The notes under the pieces: generated by a model | Told to the model about the DNA's origin: nothing | Database searches by the model: none | The model's input: only the letters and a program-made list of their open reading frames with translations | Shown here: one piece after another, positions 1 to 6,497 of the stretch | Position numbering within the stretch: position 1 is the first letter of the stretch | How the letters are laid out: each line of letters begins with the position of its first letter | Translations under genes and position numbers: made by a program | Assembly: GCA_015490675.1 (NCBI GenBank) | Contig: WFXI01000256.1 | Location: 1-10,210, forward strand | Direction: 5' to 3' | Origin: Hydrogenothermaceae bacterium | GTDB lineage: Bacteria > Aquificota > Aquificia > Aquificales > Hydrogenothermaceae | Length of the DNA: 10,210 nt

Positions 1-660
1 ATAAAAGACTTTCCGAAAAAGTTAGAAGAATATGAAACAATTCTTACCAAAAATAGAATATGGATAAAAAGGAACGAAGGTATTGGCATAATTTCGGAAG
101 AAGATGTTTACCAATATGGACTGACAGGTGTAGTAGCTAGAGCTTCTGGTGTTCCATATGATATTAGGGCTATCCAGCCAACAGATACTTATGCTGAAGT
201 TGATTTTGAAATACCACTTGGAACAGTTGGAGATTCTTATGACAGGTATTTAGTTAGAATGGAAGAAATGAGACAAAGTTTAAGGATTGTGGAACAATGT
301 GTGAAAAAATTAGAAAAATTAAAAGACGATAAACATATAGCGACAGATAACCCTTATGTTTTACCAACATTAGATGAAACATTCGTTTCTATAGAATCTA
401 TGGTCAAGGATTTTAATTTAAGGATTTACGGTGAGCAAGCACCAGTTGGAGAGATTTATTTATCGGGAGAAAATCCAAGGGGAGAGTTAGGATTTTATAT
501 TGTTTCTCAAGGAGAAGGTAAACCTTACAGACTTAGAATACGCTCAGGAGCATTTTATAACCTTCAAATATTCCCAGAACTTATAAAAGGAAGAACAATA
601 GCTGATGCAGTTGTTCTACTTGGGAGCTTAGACCCTGTAGTTGGTGAAACAGATAGATGA
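1..660 (+). CDS. nuoD: NADH-quinone oxidoreductase subunit D (49 kDa), 3' part
   Basis: C-terminal part of the 49-kDa subunit of respiratory complex I, which with NuoB forms the quinone-reducing site of the peripheral arm. The frame is open from base 1, so the start lies upstream; 219 residues are visible. Family landmarks are LTGVVARASG (visible residues 41-50), YDRYLVRMEEMRQS (from about residue 80), the GENPRGELGFY segment and the closing LLGSLDPVVGETDR, which ends at the usual family C-terminus. Whether this is a separate NuoD or a NuoCD fusion cannot be told from the part seen. The stop codon overlaps the start of the next gene by four bases (ATGA at 657-660), so translation of the small downstream ORF is probably coupled to nuoD. 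Next to it one would expect more nuo genes, but an unrelated gene pair follows before nuoH. Confidence 0.95.
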   Translation: MKDFPKKLEEYETILTKNRIWIKRNEGIGIISEEDVYQYGLTGVVARASGVPYDIRAIQPTDTYAEVDFEIPLGTVGDSYDRYLVRMEEMRQSLRIVEQCVKKLEKLKDDKHIATDNPYVLPTLDETFVSIESMVKDFNLRIYGEQAPVGEIYLSGENPRGELGFYIVSQGEGKPYRLRIRSGAFYNLQIFPELIKGRTIADAVVLLGSLDPVVGETDR

Positions 661-917
661 TAAAAAAGTTATTTTCTATAGTTTTACTTGTTTCTCTATA
701 TTCCATAGTATTTCATTTTCATTCTGATTTTTCTTATCATTCAGATTGTCCTGCATGTGTATTTGAAGTTGATGATGAAAAGACACTTACTACAAATGTT
801 TCTGACACTAAAAATATAGAATCTTTTCAATCTAAATATTTCTTTTCTTTAAAAGAAAATCAAAGATTTCAGACCTTTCCAAGAGTCTCATTCCAAAGGG
901 CACCTCCTAAAAATTAA
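657..917 (+). CDS. CruR-like (DUF2946-type) regulatory upstream ORF with CxxC and C-terminal RAPP arrest motif
   Basis: 86-residue small protein. Residues 1-19 form a hydrophobic signal or membrane segment (MIKKLFSIVLLVSLYSIVF). It is followed by a metal-ligand-rich stretch with His20, His22, His28 and the CPAC motif (Cys31, Cys34). The middle is polar, and the end reads FQRAPPKN, giving R-A-P-P at residues 81-84, two codons before the stop. Known: CruR of Bordetella pertussis, a DUF2946 upstream ORF, senses copper through a nascent-chain CxxC and stalls ribosomes on a C-terminal RAPP. RAPP is also the arrest motif of ApdA and ApdP. Inferred: this gene acts as a cis-regulator of the outer-membrane gene 55 bases downstream rather than mainly as a protein product. 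It starts inside the nuoD stop (ATGA overlap) with only a weak ribosome site (GGTGA at 645-649 region), so it is probably fed by nuoD translation. Membership of DUF2946 is judged from layout and motifs only. Alternative: a small periplasmic metal chaperone, or a secretion monitor. Confidence 0.75.
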   Translation: MIKKLFSIVLLVSLYSIVFHFHSDFSYHSDCPACVFEVDDEKTLTTNVSDTKNIESFQSKYFFSLKENQRFQTFPRVSFQRAPPKN

Positions 918-968
918 TTCTTAATTAAATCTAAGCTTTTAATTTCGTTAATAACAAAAAGGAGGTGC
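900..968 (+). promoter_or_regulatory. Candidate Shine-Dalgarno-sequestering hairpin over the RAPP codons
   Basis: GCACCTCCT at 900-908 is the exact reverse complement of AGGAGGTGC at 960-968: nine Watson-Crick pairs, six of them G-C, with a possible extra G-U pair at 899/969. The loop of 51 bases is AT-rich. The 3' strand is the ribosome binding site of the gene starting at 973. The 5' strand is exactly codons 82-84 (Ala-Pro-Pro) of the upstream ORF. A ribosome stalled with codon 83 in the P site would cover the whole 5' strand and leave the 3' strand free, so arrest should turn on the downstream gene. After termination at 915-917 the stem could close. This follows the logic of SecM-, TnaC- and Erm-type leader control. 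The pairing is seen directly; the regulatory effect is inferred. Confidence 0.6.
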
Positions 969-972
969 TATA

Positions 973-1956
973 ATGCGTCATATTCTACTGGTATTACTAT
1001 GCTTATTTTCGTTTTTGTATGCACATGAGGATAAGACTAATATAGATTTAATCCTTGATGTTTCTTATTTAAATAGAAATATAACTGATAGAGAGTACTT
1101 AATGACAGAAGTTCCTGATTATATTCATTCAGCACAGGAAGATAGTGGACATACACACGCTATAAGAAAAAATGGATTTAACTTAAACTACGGAGAAGTA
1201 GCTTTTCTAGTTCCTGTTGAAGAAAATGTAGAAATGTCTGGAACTTTTCACCTTGCAGAAGATACTTTTGAAATAGAAGAATTTTATGGATTATTTGAAT
1301 ATGAAAATCTTATATCTAAGGTTGGAAAATTTAGAAGCGAAACGGGAATATTAAATAAACAGCATGACCATGACTGGTATTTTTATGAACTTCCTATAGT
1401 TTATTTTTCATTTTTTTCTGTACATGGACTTAATGAAAAAGGAATTCAGGGAAGATTTGAAAATAGATTTATTAATGTGGGTGGAGAAATTTTGAATGGT
1501 GATAATGAAAATAGTTTTGGATATGGTAATGCCAGTCTTTACACAGTATTTATAAAACCTAAATATAAGAGTTTTTCTAGTGGTTTTTCATTTATATATG
1601 GGAAAGATAAATTAGAAAATAGTGTTAATATTTACATCCTAGAAGCTCTCTATAAGTCTGAAAGGATTATTTTACAAACAGAATATGTTGAAAGAAATAA
1701 CTATAAACAACAATATGGATTTTATATTTTTGGAATTTTTAAACCTATAAAAAATTTAGATATTGGTTATAGATACGAATATTTAAAAGAAAATTTATCC
1801 CGACATAGTTTAGTGGCAAACCTTTATAAAGGCAAAAACATTAGACTTAGATTTCAGTATAATATAGATAAAACTAGATATATTCGTGAAGAGAAGAAAA
1901 CTATAAATGAATTTATTGTAGAACTAACTTTAAGTAAATCCTTTAAATTTGAGTAG
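973..1956 (+). CDS. Putative outer-membrane beta-barrel (porin-like) protein, possibly metal-related
   Basis: 327 residues. A signal peptide (MRHILLVLLCLFSFLYA, probable cut before His18) is followed by alternating polar/apolar strands rich in Tyr, Phe and Asn. The last strand is near FIVELTLSKSFKFE, which fits an outer-membrane barrel, although the very last residue is Glu rather than Phe. Conserved-looking blocks are GFNLNYGEVAF (about 68-78), FHLAEDTFEIEEFYG (92-106), VGKFRSETGILNKQHDHDW (117-135) and HGLNEKGIQGRF (151-162). His residues cluster at 60, 62, 93, 131, 133 and 151 and could bind metal. There is no TonB box or plug domain that I can recognise. The start is set by a strong site (AGGAGGTG, 960-967) five bases before ATG, and this site is the one caught in the hairpin with the upstream RAPP codons. 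The link with a CxxC/RAPP leader suggests a role in copper or other metal passage across the outer membrane. Substrate and exact family are unknown to me. Confidence 0.65.
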   Translation: MRHILLVLLCLFSFLYAHEDKTNIDLILDVSYLNRNITDREYLMTEVPDYIHSAQEDSGHTHAIRKNGFNLNYGEVAFLVPVEENVEMSGTFHLAEDTFEIEEFYGLFEYENLISKVGKFRSETGILNKQHDHDWYFYELPIVYFSFFSVHGLNEKGIQGRFENRFINVGGEILNGDNENSFGYGNASLYTVFIKPKYKSFSSGFSFIYGKDKLENSVNIYILEALYKSERIILQTEYVERNNYKQQYGFYIFGIFKPIKNLDIGYRYEYLKENLSRHSLVANLYKGKNIRLRFQYNIDKTRYIREEKKTINEFIVELTLSKSFKFE

Positions 1957-2073
1957 TTTCATAATTGTAAATACAGGGTAAACTAAACAGTTTAAAATCA
2001 AACAGTGTTTCATTTTTGTAATTCTTATGATAAGATGTTGTAGCAAAAAGTCTAAAACACTAGGGGCTAGAAG
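1957..2073 (+). other. 117-base spacer between the inserted gene pair and nuoH
   Basis: This is the longest gap in the complex I cluster. It holds a small perfect inverted repeat, TAAACT (1979-1984) and AGTTTA (1989-1994), with a four-base loop. AGTGTTT (2004-2010) is complementary to AAACACT (2055-2061), just before the nuoH ribosome site (AGGGG, 2062-2066). -10-like hexamers occur at 2026-2031 (TATGAT) and 2031-2036 (TAAGAT), but I find no convincing -35 at the right distance. No GC-rich stem with a T-run is present, so there is no clear intrinsic terminator. The gap could hold an internal promoter for nuoH-N, which would insulate them from events in the insert, but this is weakly supported. 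Confidence 0.35.
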
Positions 2074-3081
2074 GTGAAGGAACTTATAATTACAAGTATT
2101 GCTATAGGAATAAAGTCTCTTGTTTTTATAGTAGGAATGTTTTTACTGGCTGCTTACTTAACTTGGATTGAAAGAAAATTTGCTGGTCATGTTCAACAAA
2201 GACCAGGACCTTTACATGTAGGTTGGCATGGATTACTTCAGCCTATAGCAGATGCATTAAAAGTTTTAACAAAAGAAGATATTGTTCCTCAAGGTGTAGA
2301 TAGATTTCTGTTTTACCTTGCATCTTTATTAGCATTTGTTCCTGCAATAATGATACTTGCTGTTGTTCCTTTTGGAGAACCTATCAACATATTTGGATAT
2401 GAAATAAAGCCTTACATAACAGATTTAAATGTTGGATTAATCCTTGCTTTAGCATTTGGTAGTATTTCTATTTATGGGGTAATCTTTGCAGGATGGGCTT
2501 CTAACTCTAAATACCCAATGATTGGAGGTTTAAGAAAAGCTGCTGTTTTAATTGGTTATGAAGTTGCCCTTGGTTTTGCAATGGTAGGTCCTATTATGCA
2601 GGCTGGGACTTTTTCTTTAAAGGGAATCGTAGAAGCACAACAAGGACTTTGGTTTATTATTCCAAATATTCTTGGATTTATAGTTATACTTTTTGCAATT
2701 CTTGCAGAAACAGGAAGAACACCTTTTGATGTTCAGGAAGCAGAAGCAGAGCTTGTATCTGGGTACAATACAGAATACTCAGCTATGAAATTTGGATTAT
2801 TCCCACTTGCTGAGTGGTATATAGCTACATTTGTTTTAAGTGCAATAGCTGTAATTTTATTCTTTGGTGGATGGAACGGACCTCACATTTTTGGACCAAT
2901 TTCACCGTTTGTATGGTTTTTCTTAAAACTTGCTATGATGTTTATGTTCTTCTTATGGGTTCACTGGACTCTTCCAAGATACAGAGTTGACCAAATTACA
3001 GAACTTGCTTGGAAAGTAATGTTACCACTTTCCCTTGTAAATATATTAGTTGTAGCAATCTGGATAATGATTTTTGGATAA
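2074..3081 (+). CDS. nuoH: NADH-quinone oxidoreductase subunit H
   Basis: 335-residue membrane subunit that docks the peripheral arm on the membrane arm and forms part of the quinone channel of complex I. The length is normal for the family and about eight hydrophobic segments are seen. Landmarks are AYLTWIERKFAGHVQQRPGP (27-46), the LLQPIADALKVLTKED segment (54-69), RKAAVLIGYEVALG (154-167, with charged Arg/Lys and Glu163) and AETGRTPFDVQEAEAELVSG (211-230), the conserved acidic loop. The family's usual GPNRVG is replaced by GPLHVG. The start is GTG, with AGGGG (2062-2066) seven bases upstream; the next in-frame Met lies inside the first membrane helix, so GTG is favoured. It heads a tightly spaced run, with nuoI beginning three bases after its stop. 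Confidence 0.96.
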   Translation: MKELIITSIAIGIKSLVFIVGMFLLAAYLTWIERKFAGHVQQRPGPLHVGWHGLLQPIADALKVLTKEDIVPQGVDRFLFYLASLLAFVPAIMILAVVPFGEPINIFGYEIKPYITDLNVGLILALAFGSISIYGVIFAGWASNSKYPMIGGLRKAAVLIGYEVALGFAMVGPIMQAGTFSLKGIVEAQQGLWFIIPNILGFIVILFAILAETGRTPFDVQEAEAELVSGYNTEYSAMKFGLFPLAEWYIATFVLSAIAVILFFGGWNGPHIFGPISPFVWFFLKLAMMFMFFLWVHWTLPRYRVDQITELAWKVMLPLSLVNILVVAIWIMIFG

Positions 3082-3084
3082 AAA

Positions 3085-3687
3085 ATGGTAAAGGTTAAAT
3101 ATCTAGAAAGACCAAAGCTTACATATAAGGAAAGGATATTTTTCCTTGATTTTATAAGAGGTATGAAAGTTACTATAAAAAATTTCTTCAGAAAAACTAT
3201 AACGACGGCTTATCCTTATGAAAAACTAACTCCCCCTAAAAGATTTAGGGGAACACATGCCCATAGAGTAAGAGATGGGAAAGAGCCACCTTCTTTTAAT
3301 GTATTACTTAAATTTATGGAAATTAATGAAGGTGAAAGTAGATGTGTGGCCTGTTATATGTGTCAGCAAGCTTGTCCTATGCCAACATTGTTTAGAATAG
3401 AAGCAGAGCAACTTCCTAACGGTAAAAAAAGGGTTACTAGATTTGATATGAACTTGTTAAATTGTCTTTATTGTGGTCTTTGTGTAGATGCATGTCCTGT
3501 AGACTGTATTATAATGACTGACCAGTATGAAGGGGCATCTTACGATAGAAAAGGGTGTGTTATTCATTTAGATGATATGTCTGAAAGAGGAAAAGATTTT
3601 GATAACAGAAGATACAATGAGCCAGATAGAATCTGGATAGATGATAAAAATCGAGAAAAACTGTGGGGGCAGATTGAATGGACTTAA
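3085..3687 (+). CDS. nuoI: NADH-quinone oxidoreductase subunit I (2x 4Fe-4S)
   Basis: 200-residue ferredoxin-like subunit that carries electrons through two 4Fe-4S clusters (N6a and N6b) towards NuoB and the quinone. Two binding motifs are complete: Cys87, Cys90, Cys93, Cys97-Pro (CVACYMCQQACP) and Cys127, Cys130, Cys133, Cys137-Pro (CLYCGLCVDACP). The N-terminal amphipathic region (about 12-45) is the usual membrane-lying part, and YPYEKLTPPKRFRGTHAH (43-60) matches the family's YP-E-K-(x)-RFRG-H block. The first Cys motif is preceded by a slightly longer linker than in E. coli. The ribosome site is weak (GGAT just before the nuoH stop), so translation probably depends on coupling to nuoH. 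The last ten bases overlap nuoJ in another frame. Confidence 0.97.
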   Translation: MVKVKYLERPKLTYKERIFFLDFIRGMKVTIKNFFRKTITTAYPYEKLTPPKRFRGTHAHRVRDGKEPPSFNVLLKFMEINEGESRCVACYMCQQACPMPTLFRIEAEQLPNGKKRVTRFDMNLLNCLYCGLCVDACPVDCIIMTDQYEGASYDRKGCVIHLDDMSERGKDFDNRRYNEPDRIWIDDKNREKLWGQIEWT

Positions 3688-4199
3688 ATGCTATATCATT
3701 TTGGGTATTTTCAACACTTGCAGTTTTATCTGCTATTTATGTTGTTTTTGGTAAAAACATTATTTATACAGTTTTATCTTTAATATCTACATTAATTATG
3801 GTATCTGGTTTATTTTTCACAATGGGTGCAGAACTTGTTGGAGCTTTACAAATCTTAATTTATGCTGTTGCTATTGTTGTATTTTATGTTTTAGTTATTT
3901 CTACTGTTCCACAGTTTAAAGGTAAGACAACAGACGGAAAGTATATGCTTCTATCAATTCCTGTTGGTTTTATTGTATTTTTAGAACTTGCTTATGTTTC
4001 CATTTATGGAGTATGGCAGTCTTCAACAGGAATTTTTGATGAAAAAGTTTTATCTGAGCTTGGGAATGCCAAAGCAGTTGGAACAATGCTATTTACAAAA
4101 TATTTATTCCCGTTTGAAGTAGCATCATTAATCCTTCTTGTAGCTATGATAGGTGCTATTATTCTTGGTAGAAAAAAAGAAGATGTTCAGGGGGTTTAA
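3678..4199 (+). CDS. nuoJ: NADH-quinone oxidoreductase subunit J
   Basis: 173-residue membrane subunit with five hydrophobic segments, as usual for NuoJ. It lies between NuoH and NuoK and takes part in coupling quinone chemistry to proton movement. The recognisable core is VGALQILIYAVAIVVFYVLV (residues about 54-73), corresponding to the family's conserved third helix with its pi-bulge (typically IIVYVGAIMVLF). The ATG at 3678 lies inside nuoI (ten-base overlap), with a G-run (3664-3669) about eight bases upstream. The next ATG (3688) is out of frame, so 3678 is the start. The last codons contain AGGGGG (4189-4194), which acts as the ribosome site for nuoK. Confidence 0.95.
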   Translation: MDLNAISFWVFSTLAVLSAIYVVFGKNIIYTVLSLISTLIMVSGLFFTMGAELVGALQILIYAVAIVVFYVLVISTVPQFKGKTTDGKYMLLSIPVGFIVFLELAYVSIYGVWQSSTGIFDEKVLSELGNAKAVGTMLFTKYLFPFEVASLILLVAMIGAIILGRKKEDVQGV

Positions 4200-4202
4200 A
4201 GT

Positions 4203-4508
4203 ATGTCTATCCCGTATGAGTATTATATAGCTTTAAGTGGGCTTTTAATGGTTTTAGGTCTTATTGGTATTATGGTTAGAAGAAATATTATTGCAGTTTT
4301 AATATCCACTGAGCTTATGCTTAACTCTGTAAATATAGCATTTGTTGCTTTTGATATGAAATTACACGAAGTTGCAGGTCAGGTATTCGTATTCTTTATC
4401 TTAACTATAGCTGCAGCAGAAGCAGCAGTAGGTCTTGGTCTTATAATGGCAATTTACAGACTCAAGAAAGATGTAGACATTGAAAAAATTACAGAACTAA
4501 AACTATAA
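4203..4508 (+). CDS. nuoK: NADH-quinone oxidoreductase subunit K
   Basis: 101-residue, three-helix membrane subunit, the normal length for NuoK (MrpC/NDH-4L family). It bridges NuoJ and the antiporter-like NuoN and carries buried acids needed for proton transfer. Glu37 (in STELMLNSVN) and Glu73 (in AAAEAAVGLGL) correspond to the essential Glu36 and Glu72 of E. coli NuoK. The start has AGGGGG eight bases upstream inside nuoJ; the gap after nuoJ is three bases. Confidence 0.97.
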   Translation: MSIPYEYYIALSGLLMVLGLIGIMVRRNIIAVLISTELMLNSVNIAFVAFDMKLHEVAGQVFVFFILTIAAAEAAVGLGLIMAIYRLKKDVDIEKITELKL

Positions 4509-4518
4509 GAGGAGTAGG

Positions 4519-6480
4519 ATGGAGAATTTAAACTACCTGTGGATAATTCCTTTTTCACCGTTAATAGCTTCTGTAATTATTGGGCTATTTGGATATAAAT
4601 TCTTAAGAGAGCCGTTAGCTGGAATTGTTGCGGTTATAGGTGTCGCTATTGCTGCAGTTGCATCAGTAGCAGGTTTTATACATGTTCACGAAGTTGGTGG
4701 GCATTATGATTTAAAGCTATTTACTTGGCTTCCTTTAGGAGATTACAACATATCAGTTAGTATTTTATGGGACCCACTTTCTGCCTTAATGTCTTGCGTT
4801 GTTACCGTAATTTCTACTTTCATCTTTATATTTGCTACTGGTTATATGAGAGGAGAACCTGCATATCCTAGGTTCTTTGCTTATTTATCTTTATTCGTTT
4901 TTATGATGTTAATGCTTACTTTATCTGACAACCTTGTTCAGTTATTCTTCGGTTGGGAAGGAGTTGGTTTAGTTTCATATTTGCTAATTGGTTATTATCA
5001 CAATAAAAGGTCTGCAGCAAATGCTGCTTTTGAATCTTTTGTGGTTAACAGGGTTGGTGACTGGTCTTTCTTAATGGGTATTTTACTTGCATTTGTTACA
5101 TTTGGAACATTAGATTACCTTGATATATTTGCAAAACTTCCAGAAGCTGGATACTGGACAATAACAATAATTGCACTTTTACTTTTTGGTGGAGCTGTTG
5201 GTAAATCAGCACAAATACCACTTCATATATGGCTTCCAAATGCAATGGAAGGTCCTACACCAGTTTCTGCATTAATTCACGCTGCTACTATGGTTGCTGC
5301 TGGTGTTTACATGGTAGCTAGATTAATGCCAGTATTTGCTTCATCTTCAATTGCATTAGATACAGTTTTATATATTGGAACAGCTTCAGCGTTTGTTGCT
5401 GCAACAATGGGTCTTGTTCAAAACGACATTAAGAGAATTATTGCATACTCTACAATGTCTCAGCTTGGTTATATGTTTGCTGCAGAAGGACTTGGATTAT
5501 TCGGTGATGGAATGTTCCACTTAGCTTCTCACGCAACATTTAAAGCATTATTATTCCTTGCTGCAGGTTCAGTTTTAATCGGAATTCACCATATACTCGA
5601 TGTATGGAAAATGGGACAACTTAGAAAATATATGCCAATTACTGCAGCTACATTCTTAGTTGGTGCATTATCTCTTGCTGGTATTCCACCATTTGCAGGA
5701 TTTTTCTCAAAAGATCCAATCATAGAAGCTGCTTATCATATAAACTGGGTAATATGGGCACTGCTTTGGCTTGGAGCAGGGCTAACTGCATTTTACATCT
5801 TTAGACTTTACTTCCTAGCATTTGAGGATGGAGATAGATTAGACCCTCATACAAAAGAGCATGTCCATGAATCACCTTGGAATATGACTATGCCTCTTAT
5901 AGTTCTTGCAACTGCTACTGTAGTTTTAGGTTTCTTTAGGGAGTTCTTCCTTGAATATTTAAGACCTTCTTTAGACCCAAGGGCTATGTCTGACAGCTTT
6001 GTTCCTGAAGAAACTAGAAAATTAATGGAAGAAGGTCTTGCCAGAGCACATCATGTTCATGTTCCAGAAGATGCTATCCACTTTATGGTAGAGTCTTTAA
6101 CTTCACCTCTTGGAATACTAGCTTTAATAACTGCAATAGGTGGTATATTAACAGCATATCTTGTATACCAGAAAAAAGTTATCAGCTATGAATGGCTTGG
6201 AGAAACCTTTAAACCTTTATATAAGCTTTTCTACAACAGATGGTATTTTGACCATATTTACTATGCAATATTTGTTTACGGATACTACAAACTATCTGTA
6301 TTTATGTGGAAACTTGGAGACAGATTTATTATTGATGGAATAGTAGATGGTTCAGCAAAAGCTTCAGTATGGACTGGTGGAAAGTTATCTTTAACGCAAA
6401 CTGGTAGAATTAGTGCTTATGTTTTACAAATGACATTAGGTATAGCTGTATTTTTAGGACTATTCCTACTTATAAAGTAA
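4519..6480 (+). CDS. nuoL: NADH-quinone oxidoreductase subunit L (antiporter-like proton pump)
   Basis: 653-residue distal proton-pumping subunit of complex I (Mrp antiporter-like). The core has about 14 membrane helices. Key residues are in place: Glu147 (FFGWEGVGLVSYLL), Lys229 (GGAVGKSAQIPLHIWLP), His254 (SALIHAATMVAAGVYM), Lys305, His334/His338 with Lys342 (LASHATFKALLFLAAG) and Lys398 (PPFAGFFSKDP). The C-terminal third includes a long, charged, His-containing stretch (about 440-525), then the region of the lateral helix HL (about 555-620) and a final membrane anchor. The ribosome site AGGAG (4510-4514) lies four bases before ATG, a short spacing. The gap after nuoK is ten bases. Confidence 0.97.
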   Translation: MENLNYLWIIPFSPLIASVIIGLFGYKFLREPLAGIVAVIGVAIAAVASVAGFIHVHEVGGHYDLKLFTWLPLGDYNISVSILWDPLSALMSCVVTVISTFIFIFATGYMRGEPAYPRFFAYLSLFVFMMLMLTLSDNLVQLFFGWEGVGLVSYLLIGYYHNKRSAANAAFESFVVNRVGDWSFLMGILLAFVTFGTLDYLDIFAKLPEAGYWTITIIALLLFGGAVGKSAQIPLHIWLPNAMEGPTPVSALIHAATMVAAGVYMVARLMPVFASSSIALDTVLYIGTASAFVAATMGLVQNDIKRIIAYSTMSQLGYMFAAEGLGLFGDGMFHLASHATFKALLFLAAGSVLIGIHHILDVWKMGQLRKYMPITAATFLVGALSLAGIPPFAGFFSKDPIIEAAYHINWVIWALLWLGAGLTAFYIFRLYFLAFEDGDRLDPHTKEHVHESPWNMTMPLIVLATATVVLGFFREFFLEYLRPSLDPRAMSDSFVPEETRKLMEEGLARAHHVHVPEDAIHFMVESLTSPLGILALITAIGGILTAYLVYQKKVISYEWLGETFKPLYKLFYNRWYFDHIYYAIFVYGYYKLSVFMWKLGDRFIIDGIVDGSAKASVWTGGKLSLTQTGRISAYVLQMTLGIAVFLGLFLLIK

Positions 6481-6497
6481 AGTAGTGGAGGAAGAGG

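Noticed and set aside
923..944. Inverted repeat AATTAAA / TTTAATT within the loop of the anti-Shine-Dalgarno hairpin
   Set aside because: Seven A/T pairs only, expected by chance in such an AT-rich stretch and too weak at thermophilic growth temperature.
2026..2036. TATGAT and TAAGAT as -10 boxes of a nuoH promoter
   Set aside because: No -35 box at 16-18 bases upstream resembles TTGACA. Mentioned with the spacer but not called as a promoter.
6161..6343. 60-codon + strand ORF inside nuoL
   Set aside because: It is an out-of-frame shadow of nuoL with no ribosome site of its own and no recognisable protein features.
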